Part shown: one piece after another, positions 44,901 to 56,289 of the stretch
How positions within the stretch are numbered: position 1 is the stretch's first letter
Layout: every line of letters begins with the position of its first letter
NCBI GenBank assembly: GCA_947044365.1
Contig: OX345641.1
Location: 6,160,347 to 6,224,346, forward strand
DNA length: 64,000 nucleotides
Reading direction: 5' to 3'
Origin: Petrosia ficiformis
Taxonomy: Eukaryota; Porifera; Demospongiae; Haplosclerida; Petrosiidae
Notes under the pieces: model-generated
The model's database searches: none
The model's input: only the letters and a program-made list of their open reading frames with translations
Told to the model about the DNA's origin: nothing
Position numbers and translations under genes: made by a program

Positions 44901-47900
44901 CTTCGCAGCCGACACAATAAATCGAAGTCATGTTTTTACTTGTTTCTACTCGCTTCTACTCACACGTTGTTATACAATGAAAGCCGCACCTTTACATACT
45001 TGTCAGCCACTAGATAGACTACTCCTTTAAACAAAGTCTACATTCCTGTGTGTACGAGTGAGTAGTGCTAGTTTCCCCAGACCACTTCCTCGTATGCAAA
45101 GTGGGCGGCACCGCCAGACTAGTCCTGACCACACTGCTATTGGCAATCATCTGATTCAGATTCAGTTACATCAGACTTTTGCAGACTAGCAACATCATTA
45201 CTGAAGTACACATGTAGTATAATTGTAGGTATATAGTTAGTTATCTACTTATTATTTTTACTGTCTTCTCTTAGAAGCAATACTCCTACTCTTTGAACAT
45301 GCTGGTGGGCGTGGCACACAGACTTTTGTATGAAAAAAACTCAAAACATAAATTCTAAAATTTGAAAGGGGGTTTCCATGGAAACCAAAGGAACCCCCCC
45401 CCTAGATCCGCCACTGGGTAAATGAGTGAGCGCAAGCAACAAATTCTCTACATGAGAACATTAATTTTTGTTAGTGTGGACACAGGGAAATAAAAGGTGT
45501 TGATATGAAGTAGTCTTCAAGAATTGGCATTTTACGCAATGACATATTGGACACCACCACTATATATTCCTTCAAGTATTATAATTAAGTAATTTGTATC
45601 ATGTACGTGTATATAATTATAATTAGTCATTAATTATAATTATATAATTGGTTGTACACATTGTTATAGCATAACTAGCTACTTTGTACCATACAAAGTA
45701 GTCATGCCATACTGAGCAATCTGTACAACCAAGTATATAATTATAATTAATGACTTTTTATAATTACATACACGTACATGGTACAAATTAGTTGTGGCGG
45801 CATACAGTATGTCCATAACAATCAATGCAACCAACTATAATTATATTACTGTCTATAGTAAATTGATAGTGGAGGTTGACTGATGAAGCTTTAAGAGGAT
45901 TCCAAAGTTTACAACTAAATATTTTCTCACACAGAATATATATATATATATAATATATATATATAATAGAGAACATGCTACATGTGAGGTTAAGGAGATA
46001 TGATAACAATATATAATTACTATACAACATACAATTCAGCTCCTTTACGACATTTAAAATTTAAACTAATTGTGATACCTATAGAAGCAACTCTGGAAGT
46101 ACATATACATTATGCTATTACTATTTTCAAATCTTATATTGTTATGGCCCACAGGACCATCACTATGGCATATGTTATGTCAAAGCAGGAGTGTTATATA
46201 TATATATATATATCAGGTTGCAATAGCAGCTAGGTTTATAATTATCAAGCTGGAGGAGGAGTGATGATATTGCACAAGTGGGCATGGCATATCTAATATA
46301 TAATTATAATTAAATATATATAATATATGTGTTATATATATCAACTATAAATATTGTTTACACCGATATACCACAAGGCATGTATCACAAAATAAATGGA
46401 TGTGAACCTTTCACTGCAAAAACAAAGTTATTAAAATAACTAATTTGTTTGTTAGCACAGTTGCAACACTGTAAAAAATTAATTGTTGTTTCACTATATT
46501 CGGTTGGTCTGTTATATACAATATCATGTCTATAAGTATTACAGTATGAATAATTGTATAGAGTTATGTTATATAATGTGACAAATGTTTACTATAGCTA
46601 GCTGCTTTAACAGTGACACTGTTACTGTCATGCAGTATGAATGATGTCTTGTTTTACAGTACATACAGTTACTTAGCTGCTTTGACAGTGACACTTACTG
46701 TCATGCAGTATGAATTACATCTAGTTTTGCAGCTTGTTCTTGGCTTCATAAAAATTATTCATGTTTGATGTTTATAAATATAAAAATGAAACTCATTTAC
46801 CAATTAAATTGGACAAAATAACAAATCAATTTTTACAGTGTTCATAGTTATGTCATATTCAAAAGGTTTAAAGTCATGAAATGGGTTGCATACGTAGTTT
46901 AGAAAGATGCTTCATTCCAGGGAGCTCAGTCAAGAACGCATGCTCAAAAAGCAGGAAGATTTAAGCTGCTTGACTGCATGTAGCGGTTCTATGTGCTGAA
47001 ATAATTATATTTCTAGTGTTTTTCAACAACCTTTAGAAGTATGAAGAGTTGATAATCAAAATAATAACTATAAAAGACTGCTTTCTACATGTTCTGTTAT
47101 AAGTTCTTGAGTACATTTATAGTGGGAGAAGTTCTGAGTATGTAAGCTGTGAATCTTGTTCTCATAGCTGCATGGTGCATTTGCCATTATGCCAGAAGTT
47201 AATTATCCATTCACACCATTACTACTGGGTCCAGAAAAATAGTCAAAAAAAGATAATTGCTAATTTATTGTTTATTACATTGATTTAGTTGCATGCAGGT
47301 TATTAAGATAGGTGTGTATAGTAACCATACTCAATAATAAAAGTTTTACTATTACTAATGTCTACTTGTTATTGTTAGTATAGCTACAATTAAGACGGTA
47401 GATTATAATTTTGTCATTCGTTATGACTGTGTAGTGACAATCAGATTATGCTTTTATTTCAGCCTATTATCTTATGCTCAAATTCCCCAACCAGTTATGC
47501 TTCCACTTAGGTACCTATTATGCTCCAAACATAAATCCAAAAGTACTGATAATGTTACATTTACTTATTCAATAACATAACTGATGCTTGTAATCTACAG
47601 ATGATAATGACATATTTTCACTTTGACTAGAACTGTTAGATTGTGAACCTTCTTGTATATAGTCTTGCGTAGCCAGCCCCTCCCACTCTAAATGAAGCCG
47701 GGAATGGTCTGGTAGAACTCCATCGTTATAGTCGTCCAGTGAAACTACTGGATTTCCGGTAGTTTCACTTATTTCAAGCATGTGGTGTTTGATATAACAC
47801 CATCGAGATAGAAAAGATTATAGCAGTTGCTTCGTAGCTAGAGCGAATTTATTGTTGAAAGATAACCAGATGGAAACAGTAAAAGCTTTAGTGTCGTATT

Positions 47901-49352
47901 TTTATGCTTACCCACGGGCTATAAAAGCTCTGGCTACATTTAAATTTGGGCTAATCTCGCTATCACACTAAGACCAGTTTTACATTTTAGTAATACCTTC
48001 TCACACACCCACTTAAGATAAGTACTTCTGGTAACGTCACTGGATGACTTTAACAATGGAGTTCTACCAGACCCTTCCCACTTCGTTTAGAGTGGGAAGG
48101 GTCTTGTAGGCGGTGGGATAACTGTAGTTGTTCTCTGAGAAAGATCGGAGTTTTGATAGTGCCTAGAAAGGTGGATTTTATGGTTTCACTGAAACGCTAC
48201 AGAATTCAGCTTTCTTCGGCCTCTTGTAACTATAAGTAAAACGAATTTTTAGAAAATGGCTCTATTTGTTTTCTCAAAATGCATTGTACTTGGTGCACAC
48301 CATGATTGGTGGGCATGGCTTTCTTGGTTTTGTACTTATTACGATTGCAAAAATGGAGATTTTTCCAACACTCTCTGTCTTCCAGAAAAATATAAAGATG
48401 ATGAGAAGATATGAAGGTTGCTATTACACCAGGTTAGAGTCATATTATATAATATTCTATTTTGAAACTGATTGGAGTCGCATCCGCCCACTCCCTAGTA
48501 CCACCTTAATAATTGTTTTTGTAGTGATATACATATATAACTGTACTAACTACAATATAACTGGTTTAAGGTTTAAACTAGGTTAACACTCTCTTGTATG
48601 AATGTGAAATATATAATATAATTAAGTATATATGGTGGTTACTGTGACATACCATTTCTTGGAGTACCCCGAAACAAAACAAAACCAAAACAAACTCCAA
48701 AAAATCCATCCTTTCCCAGAGAATGAGAAGCTACGATATCAGAATCAGGATATTTATCTAACAAAGGTATTGGATCTTTCAGAGGAATGGCATCCAAATC
48801 AATTACTGTTATATCATAACCCCAGTGATTAATAAGGCGTACAACAGCACTCCGAGCCATCCACACATCCCATGAATATGCCTTTGTCCAGCGAAGTATA
48901 AAATGATGATATATAAGCTCATTCAGGTTTACATAAATTGTCAATATTTCTTTCTTTTTAAGTATCTCATAAATATCTTTGTCAAAGGATAGAACAATGA
49001 TGTCTTTTATATCAATATTAGTGTTCAAATCAACAGCTACTAACCAATTCAATAATGTAACAAAGTATCCTTGATCAGAAGCAGTTAAATAAACTATCTT
49101 GTTAGTTTTCTCAGCTAATATACTTGCCAGTTCATGAACCCATTTCATTTGTACAACTTCTTCAACTGTTCTGATATACTTCGGATAAAGAAATGAGAAA
49201 GGAGGTCGAATATCAAACCCAGGTCTTACTGTAGCTGATATGTAGCGATTTACAGTGTGGACATTTGGAATTAAGAAATAGTCAGCAGAGAAATATCCAA
49301 TGATTGTTATCATAATCAAAATTGAGATCAAAAGAACTTTAGTAATCTGCAT
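41964..49352 (-). CDS. Nucleotide-sugar glycosyltransferase (Nucleotid_trans-like), intact copy
   Basis: Two exons on the minus strand: exon 1 49352-48653 (ATG at 49350-49352) and exon 2 42373-41964, joined by a GTATGT donor and a CTATAG acceptor in phase 1, giving 369 residues. Residues about 5-28 are a hydrophobic signal anchor, as expected for a type II Golgi/ER enzyme. The middle fits the nucleotide-diphospho-sugar transferase family (Pfam Nucleotid_trans type): HWGYDITVIDLDAIPLKDP contains the DxD metal/sugar-nucleotide site (D186, D188), followed by SDIVASHS and CFGFVLFRGTP. Exon 2 is Cys-rich (EFMWEC, CEQC, NC, CRHC), implying disulfides in a lumenal domain. Donor sugar and acceptor are unknown. 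The intron is 6.3 kb and holds several mobile elements, unlike the 136-bp intron of the plus-strand paralogue. Exon 2 could belong to another transcript, but phase and paralogue structure support this join. Confidence 0.75.
42374..44459. other. Glycosyltransferase intron, left part
   Basis: No exon is recognised. 42374-42740 resembles 52504-52730 upstream of the second exon 2 copy, so the duplication includes intron sequence. The rest is AT-rich without recognised elements. Confidence 0.5.
44460..45121 (+). mobile_element. Mutator-like element carrying a RecQ-helicase fragment
   Basis: A 662-bp element with long terminal inverted repeats: 56 bp are identical, starting TAGTCTGGCGGTGCCGCCCA, and similarity extends to about 71 bp. 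A perfect 9-bp target duplication GTCCTGACC flanks it (44451-44459 and 45122-45130). Long arms and a 9-bp duplication point to the Mutator/MULE group. Inside is the N-terminal part of a RecQ-like helicase and no transposase. Confidence 0.88.
44611..44850 (+). pseudogene. RecQ-like DNA helicase N-terminal fragment
   Basis: Translation gives ESAAKSLGYTKLKDKQSEVV, then LCSGNDVFAVLPTGYGKSLC, the Q-motif region and Walker A (TGYGKS) of RecQ-type helicases, then IIIVV (motif Ia side) before a TGA. There is no ATG in frame at the start (a TTG at 44611 is the first usable codon), and motifs II-VI are absent. It is about 80 codons long against several hundred for a helicase. It lies wholly between the inverted repeats of the MULE. 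Confidence 0.8.
45122..47662. other. Glycosyltransferase intron, middle part
   Basis: No exon is recognised. It contains (TA)n-rich patches at about 45938-45970 and 46196-46214, a tandem duplication at 46591-46735, an AATAACTAATTTG...TTAGCACAGTTGC end like the MITE at 10024 (about 46434-46466), and an inverted CAGTGGCGGATCTAGG terminus at 45400-45416. Confidence 0.5.
46591..46735. repeat. Tandem duplication, two units of about 70 bp
   Basis: Two adjacent diverged units, both containing TTAGCTGCTTTGACAGTGAC-like and TACTGTCATGCAGTATGAAT sequences. Confidence 0.75.
47663..48115. mobile_element. Inverted-repeat element of the TAGTCT-GCGTAGCC family
   Basis: The arms of about 75-90 bp share TCTGGTAGAACTCCAT and TCCCACTCTAAA with the reverse complement of the right end near 48055-48110. 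The outermost bases match the miniature element at 662-735. An open frame of 70 codons (47781 to 47569, minus strand: MLEISETTGNPVVSLDDY...) overlaps the left arm and a perfect AGTGAAACTAC palindrome. It resembles no family I know and may be a by-product of the repeat. Confidence 0.5.
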
Positions 49353-49447
49353 TTTCTTCTCGCTGCTATTCTACCCCGTAGAGACTTTTCCCGAGCCCTG
49401 TCTTGAAAACGTAACAGATTACCAAACCAGGATATAGTCTCGTGCCC

Positions 49448-49488
49448 AGCCGCCCACTCACTTTCTGTCGTTAAGTGAGTGGGCGGCT
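49448..49488. repeat. Perfect 16-bp hairpin upstream of the intact glycosyltransferase
   Basis: Arms AGCCGCCCACTCACTT (49448-49463) and its complement (49473-49488), with a 9-nt loop, about 100 bp upstream of the ATG. The duplicate near 440-475 has a mutated second arm. Confidence 0.85.
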
Positions 49489-50309
49489 AGCCGCGTTGTA
49501 CTCTGGAACTAGTATATTACACATGATGTGGATACTGACAGTTATACAAGTTGTAATGACAAGATACTGTTCTGCACTACAATTGTTTGGATTACAGGAC
49601 TGGGGACTGGAAATGTGAATGACAACTATACTAGCTTCTGATGTAAGATGATCTATATTAATCATAAGCTACTTGTATAGCAATTATAATCACTAAGCTG
49701 TCATACATTTTATGATTAGTCATCCCATTTAATAATAGCAATGATTTAGCTGTTGCATGGGAGTTATCGTATTTATACATAATTGAAGAAATTATTGCCA
49801 GAAGTATGAACTTCATCATCAGAGTATATAGATTGGGGGACTCACTAAAACCAAGAGTGGGTGTCTACCAACCACGCCTATGATTATTATGATACCTCTT
49901 GCTGTTTATTCTGGACCAATTGTAGCTCATTTGTGTTTGGGAATCCATCATTAAAGCACCTTTTGGCTCTTCAAATTGTGATAGCAGCAACATTTCCGGC
50001 TTTTAACATGGAGTATCCTGCTAGTTGATATTTTGTTCCCATAAATGGAAGCTATAACTGCAGAAACTATTTGACAGCAATAATAATTATTACAATTATT
50101 TACTGAGATTATATTATATTTATGTGTGTGCACATTACAACTTACACTCCAGTGATGCAAGAGATGGTTATCAAAGATCTTTAGACTAAATACCAGATGG
50201 TCTGTTTGCAAAAGTCCAGGCATGTGGGCAATGGTAGCCTCACAACTTATTGACAATGAAACAAGCAATGTAGTTGAATGTTATATGTCTATTTGTACCT
50301 GTTTTGATG
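49489..50309. other. Duplicated 5' flank and non-coding sequence
   Basis: 49489-49880 matches 480-950. The remainder to 50309 has no recognised gene. Confidence 0.5.
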
Positions 50310-50990
50310 GTGGTAAGCAATACAACAGATTGAACCGGCAGAATCCAATCTGTGGTATTTGAACACTGTTGTTATGCTGCTGGCCAATTGAAGCCAGCAG
50401 CGAGGCCAGTCTTTTGATTTTGCTTTTTAGCAAGGCCACCTGTGGCTGCAATTACTAGAGGGGTGAAGGTAACATGTTCAATTTCTCTTATTCTTTGTTT
50501 ATATTCAAGCCTCTTGATCTTTTCATGCTTTCTATAGCAGGAAGACAACATTCAAAAGAGAATAGGGATCAAACACCCTAACATCAAAATAGGTCCTTTC
50601 AAAAGATCCACCACAGATACCATTTGCTGCTATATCAAGTCTGGCTCCGTCCTGACTATTACAGGATGCCCCAGACAATATCTCATTGGTTATGGTCTGT
50701 AGCTCAGGTTCCACACACACATCATGGCATGTGTAAGTTGACAATTCAATCTCTGATTTCATTGTGTCTGATTGATGGAAATCCACCTTTAGAGCAAAAA
50801 AGGGCATGTGCAATAAAGAGTTTACTTCCACAGCACAGGTGGAAGGTGTTTAAGAAGAGAGCCATCCATATCTTAAGGAGACTGCATCCAAAAATGCACT
50901 CTTACGGATAGTGAAGTCATATTAGTGCTGTCAACCAAGTGAAACACAATTTTCTTTCGCCAAATCCGCTGCCTACCTTAGGGTGTCATG
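50310..50990 (-). pseudogene. 3' part of a reverse-transcriptase-type retroelement ORF
   Basis: The minus strand from about 50831 reads DVCVEPELQTITNEILSGAS, then GARLDIAANGICGGSFERTY and FDVRVFDPYS. This matches the pattern seen after the RT domain in the multicopy retroelement family to which 27188-28370 also seems to belong (catalytic-looking GARLD.. and FERTFFDVRVFNP). Downstream, in broken frames, IREIEHVTFTPL and ATGGLAKK-like sequence continues to about 50310. Stops and frame changes show that it is dead. Only the C-terminal region is present here. Confidence 0.6.
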
Positions 50991-52083
50991 GAGGATTTCA
51001 ACTAGCTCAATAGTACTGCTCAGTCTCTTTTGTTTGTGAACATTCTTTTTAGCTTCTAATTGTTTTGATAAGACCTCACCTCATAGCTGTAATATGGGTC
51101 TTGTAACAGAATTAGATGTGATAAGGCCTTAGTAACCTCAATGGAAGCGGAAAATTCTTGACCAGCAGATGAGACAGGGTTAACTATGCCATTCCACCCA
51201 ATCTAGCTGGCAGGGCAAACGATGATCTTTCAATATTGTTGGGTATTGACCATCAAGTTATGATATCTGTACATATGGTGTCTTTCATTGGTTGCTATTT
51301 AACCCATGAGTAAGAGCAGCAAATCAAGTTACTAACTTAATTAATTTACAAAATCATTGAGTGACGGATAGAACAGAGCACTCTATTATCCACGGTCATG
51401 TCTAAATACTGTTAAAACCAACATTTATATTCATCAATTAGATGTTCTGGGTTTGTTCTTGTTCTATCCTTATTCTAGAATCTTCTTATCTTAACCTGTT
51501 TAAGTGACTTATTATTGTTTAGGTGTTATTTTGTGAGTGTTATTTCGGTTGCTAAAAAATTTAAAATTCTTTTAAATCAACTACATAACTCCATCACAAC
51601 ATTAATGGTTTCTCAATAAGAAAAATCTTCATATGTACTGGGAACTTAGATTCTACAGTAGACCATGATGATAAATCATAGCAGTCCTGTCTCAGTGAGG
51701 ATATGGTCCACCTTTTGAAAGATGTCGTTACACACAGTGTCTGGCAAGCCATGTAATTTATAATCGTAATTTGTACTTGCCTTCCTGTAGATAATACACT
51801 AATACGTGACTTGCAAAATGACAGATAGCAACTGTTGAAACATGCTAATTGGTTAATAGTTAGCATTAGCTGTTGTAAAAATCACAATTAAATTAATATA
51901 ATATTATATACAATGCATCCCAATTTCGCAAAATTATATGAATATGTAATATTTCATACTAATATAAATATATATGTATTGTAATTTTAATATTATAATT
52001 ATAGCTATATATACTGTATATATACATCAAAAACTGTTATTGAGCTATAACTATTATTCATCAATCCACATATCTTCATTAAT
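50991..52083. other. Non-coding stretch
   Basis: No gene or complete mobile element is recognised. AT-rich with scattered stops in all frames. Confidence 0.4.
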
Positions 52084-52503
52084 CTAAATGTCTTGATTCA
52101 GAATAGCGCTGTTGTATTAAAGAATTCACGAATCTAGTTGACACCAGTAGCTATACTATGTTCATAAATGTATTCCCAGTCCTCTTTGACGAACCAAAGT
52201 AATCCTCTTTCTGCCGCCGTTTGCTTCTCCTCTGATGTTTTATGTAAAGTAGTATGATGCCAAATATAGTACTGGCTGCGTTTAGATATCTCACAGTGCC
52301 TACATATTAACTCATATGATATTAAAGTAACCTTGAGTCCAGTTTTTGCGATACCTGTTCTGTCACAATTTTTGGTAAGTTTATTTGAACAGCCATTCTC
52401 TGGAATATACTTTATATCAAAATGGTGAAGCAATACTGTATTGATTTTACACTGCTCACACTTTTGCCAGATGTTACATTGCTGCTGCATTCCCGCATGA
52501 ATT
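52084..52503 (-). pseudogene. Second copy of glycosyltransferase exon 2, broken
   Basis: Very similar to 41964-42373, with the same CTATAG acceptor at its upstream side. One base is missing near 52467, where the intact copy reads GGTAAAATGTGTG, so the frame shifts. A TAG at about 52134 replaces the Trp codon of GVNWIREF. The Cys-rich segment from CEQCKINTVLL to IATGVN is otherwise conserved. The matching exon 1 for this copy is not in the expected place upstream (rightward), so it is an orphan produced by partial duplication. Confidence 0.85.
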
Positions 52504-53148
52504 CTATAGACAAATTATAATTCTATAATTTTTTTTAAAGTTGTTAATTACTATACAATCATAAAGAATTAACATTGGCAAAGGAACATATTATAGAGTA
52601 GGGGCCCTAGTTTTGGCATGAGAAGTGCACCCCGAACATTTTCTGATATTAGTTATTCATGAAGGGCATGGTCAGTTAAAGTTCACTGCATCAATAAAAT
52701 AATTATCACTAGACGTGACCAGACTATATACAAATTATAACAGGAGCCCATAATGACGTTGACCACAAAACGTAAGAGTAGGAGCCGTAAACGACCACGC
52801 AGTTAATTAAATTGGTCAAACTATCTGTAGGGACAGGCACATTATTCTGGCATTGCTTTCAGGCTTATCAAAGCAGGAAGCATTATGCCAGCATAATAGG
52901 ATGTGGAATGTAAACTTTGGGATCAAAATACCTTTAAACAAAGGTCATGGGATCACATAGTCGCAATTGAACATGTCTTTTCCGTACTAAACAATGATTG
53001 TTTTAATGAGCAACAACTAAATTCACTTGAAGACTACATGTATATACAAGCATCAGTTGTGTTACAATTTAAAGAAAAAAATAATAATTATGAAATATTA
53101 ATGTCTTGACTTAATCACAAGTTTAGATGACATGTAGGAGGTACTTAC

Positions 53149-53214
53149 CATGTAATAATGGTTTAGGTGGAATTTCAATTGGTTGATGTGTAACTTCATT
53201 AGATTCTTCATCTA
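53149..53214 (-). CDS. Candidate small exon, unknown gene
   Basis: On the minus strand a TGTATAG acceptor and a GTAAGT donor bound 66 nt that are open in phase 1 on both sides and read DEESNEVTHQPIEIPPKPLL. The Pro/Glu-rich composition suits a linker. Phase 1 matches the exon 2 acceptor at 52503, 650 bp downstream, so it may have been spliced to that exon. No counterpart was seen near the intact gene. It may be a chance match. Confidence 0.35.
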
Positions 53215-53523
53215 CTATACATTAAAAAATGATAAAATTTGTGTAACTTATACTGAGTATGAAAATAATGATTATTTTTTTCTATACACTTAATCCAGCT
53301 GTCTGTTTCATCATTCAATTTGCTCCTTGATTAATTATTTATCACACTTATGATACTTATAATAGTTAGTAATTATGGGTGTACAATACTAGAAACACAC
53401 TTTATAAATCCTTAGTGGATTTGGATTTCAAAACGAAGCCATAAAAACACTCTATGGCTTCGCATTTTGGAAATTGATAATTTTGTTGCCATAATTTTCA
53501 AGTCTACCGTCCTTAATACTTTG

Positions 53524-56289
53524 TCCCAAAAATACAGAGACAAACTACTTGTTGCATGTGTGGGTTGGTTATTTCATTAGGTATTCATGAGCCTAGTTAA
53601 CCTTGTTAAAATGCAATTGGGTGTCAGAGTCATTAGGTTGATTTTGCATCACATGCAGCGAATTTTGATTCCTTTGTGTCGATTACAAAGATAGTGGAAT
53701 CGAGATGGCTAATGGAAACAATTTTATGTGGTTGTTTGGTAGATCAAACTATATATGAATTAAGTATACAACACATTAAGTATATATACTTTACAAGACA
53801 TTTTAAATTAATTTGTTTTCAATGTAATGCTGATACTGTCGAGGGCTTAAACATAACAGGCCTCATGATGTGTGTGAAGAGAAACCTTTCAGCAAGCATA
53901 ACATAATATCCATCAGATTCATAAAGACTTATGGCATGTTTTTCAAATAACATGGAAAAATGCCATGTCTTCTTTGCGTACTGTTTTAAGGATCCTATCA
54001 TGCTTTTGTCTCGTTTCCTTACAAGATTCCCTTGTCACAGATCATGAAACCTCTTTTCTTGTAGTGGTAATATTATTTATAACCTCATCGGTCCATTATG
54101 AAATTCCTTGTTTATCCATTTTGTAAGATAGATATATACACTGTATCATATTAACAGAATTGCAATTATTTAAGTTAGGCATATTTAGGAAATTTTTTGG
54201 CCTTTTTACAGTCTATGAGACTGATTACAACCACATGGAATTCACTACTGAATTCTGCAGTATCATGCATAATGCAATTGCTTTTAACTTAGGAAATTTA
54301 ATTTCTACAGACAACATTGATTAATTTCATCAAGTGTGCACACTGAAAACACATAATTTGCAAGTAAATGTATCTTCCATGCCATTAGGAATGAATACAA
54401 AGCCATACTACTATATAATGGTTATTGTGATATATACAGGGTACACAACACAACGCAACATAAAATTGTACACGAACTTGTAAGACAGTGGTGTAACACA
54501 AACATGTAATCAATGGAAACAAACAAAACTGTATGTATGTATGTATATACAATGATAAATGTCACCCACACATACTATAGAAAACATAATGAAAACTGAT
54601 GTAGGGATATCAAAACCCAAAAAGCATAAGGTCAGGAGATTAACATAACACATTAAATTAAACAAACCACTTCCATATATATATATAACCGTACATAACT
54701 ACTTACACCACTATATAAAGCAAAATACAAAGAGCTGTACTTATGTAGGGTTATATGAAAGTGGTTTGTTTAATTTTGGGTTAGCCTCCCGACCTTGTTC
54801 ACATAATTTCAGTGTTTTGACGTTCCTTTATCTTTTTCATTTTGATTTAAAATGTTTTTTATTATTTTCATTTCAATGGTTTTTTTCTAATTTGTGAATA
54901 TTTTATGTAGATATACTTGTGTGTGCAATGTCATATGAAATCATAAAACTGTAATTGCAGTACATCTCAATTTTTATATCATAATTATGTATATAGGCAC
55001 AATTATGGGGCTTGTTCATCATTGAAGGTCAGTCTTTTGTGCATCAATTATTTATGAATTGATTATCATCCTCTTTCACTTTCAGAAAATGCTATTTTTC
55101 TATTTCACTTACAGCATTGTCTGCAGTCCCACAAGAAGTAGTGTCAGTTGCTGAGTCAAATATTTGGCATTCAAATCATAATAATTATTAGTATACAATA
55201 GTTTTGATATAATATTTATTTGCTCACAAATTTTATTACTATGCTTATGGCTCCAATGTAACAAGTACTTTCTCTCTTTTTGGTGACAGTAACAGTACGA
55301 ATGCAACTGGAATAATGCTAGAAGTATTGTAAAATGATTTGTATGGAGAATAATAATATAATAATAAAACGAGAAGTAATATTTTGTCAGTTTTGCCACT
55401 CTGAGCCTCTTCTCTACCATAACAACAATCTTTGGCAATCCACTACACTCTCTGATTGCAACAAAACTACAAGTATGCCCCGCCCCACCTTGCTTGGATT
55501 GATAATGATCATATACATGTTAATTGTAACGCTACAAAAAGCATACTTTATTTAAATGTAAACATAAAGACAGTTATGTTTGGTTATTATGGTACGTAGG
55601 AGACTGGAAGAGATTACAGCCAAGGGAATAAACATATGACCTCATAAATAATTTATGCATCATAAAAACTCTCCATTAGTACTTCATACACCACATTGTG
55701 TGCTTAGCCAGACCCTTTGCAGAGGGTCTGGCTAAATAAGCAAGATTACATATGCTAGTAGAATTGCAGCCTACCCTGTGCACATGTAACTATAAGATTC
55801 ACATGGTAAAATAAGATCTATTCCAACTCAGTCATGTGATCAGTTTGTGTTTCTAACATGCATGTCTAACATGTTAGCTATGAATTGTTGATAAACCCTG
55901 CTAATGTACAATATGAATATAATCACTAGTAGAATGCAAGTAGAATATGTGATGAACCATTTAATAATTCTACTCAGAGTCTTGTCATCCTACTAGTACG
56001 TAGATGCTACTAATATTGAAGTTATCAATACATGCAATATCTGTAACTTCAGCTGTAAGTGTATTTCATTTTGTGTATGTATGTCGCTTTCAGGGGAAAC
56101 CATGGACAATCTGAATATAATTACACTGGACAGATTGTTTCGACCTATTGGGTCTCATCAGCATGGTGTATCCCAATTTTACAATCCAATATATTGCTAC
56201 ATTGGATAGAATGACACATAATGTATGTTGTAATTTTGACCTATTTTTTCAAAAAAGGAACCTCTTTCTGTAAACTAATTTGGTCAAAT
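53524..56289. repeat. Dispersed segmental duplicate A' (partner 38653-40376)
   Basis: Same-strand similarity to 38653-40376 at both ends, with an extra insertion at about 54090-55285. Shared landmarks include ATTGTTTCGACCTATTGGGT, GTCTCATCAGCATGGTGTAT and the GAGGGTCTGGCTAA motif. In this copy the latter forms a clean hairpin TTAGCCAGACCCT/AGGGTCTGGCTAA at about 55704-55735. Confidence 0.85.
54630..54794. mobile_element. Fold-back MITE inside duplicate A'
   Basis: The inverted arms include GGTCAGGAG...TTAAACAAACCACTT and its complement on the right (AAGTGGTTTGTTTAA...CTCCCGACC). The loop is AT-rich. It lies in the insertion that distinguishes A' from A. A related element is at 59089-59205. 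Confidence 0.6.

Noticed and set aside
45397..45416. A CAGTGGCGGATCTAGG-type terminus (also near 33960), as of a hAT element
   Set aside because: In neither place could I find a matching opposite terminus, so no element is called.
50624..50911. A 95-codon plus-strand frame
   Set aside because: Lies antisense to the recognisable retroelement 3' region on the minus strand.
52752..52805. A 17-codon plus-strand frame ending KRKSRSRKRPRS, like a nuclear localisation signal
   Set aside because: Too short and without splice signals or a partner exon; may be chance.
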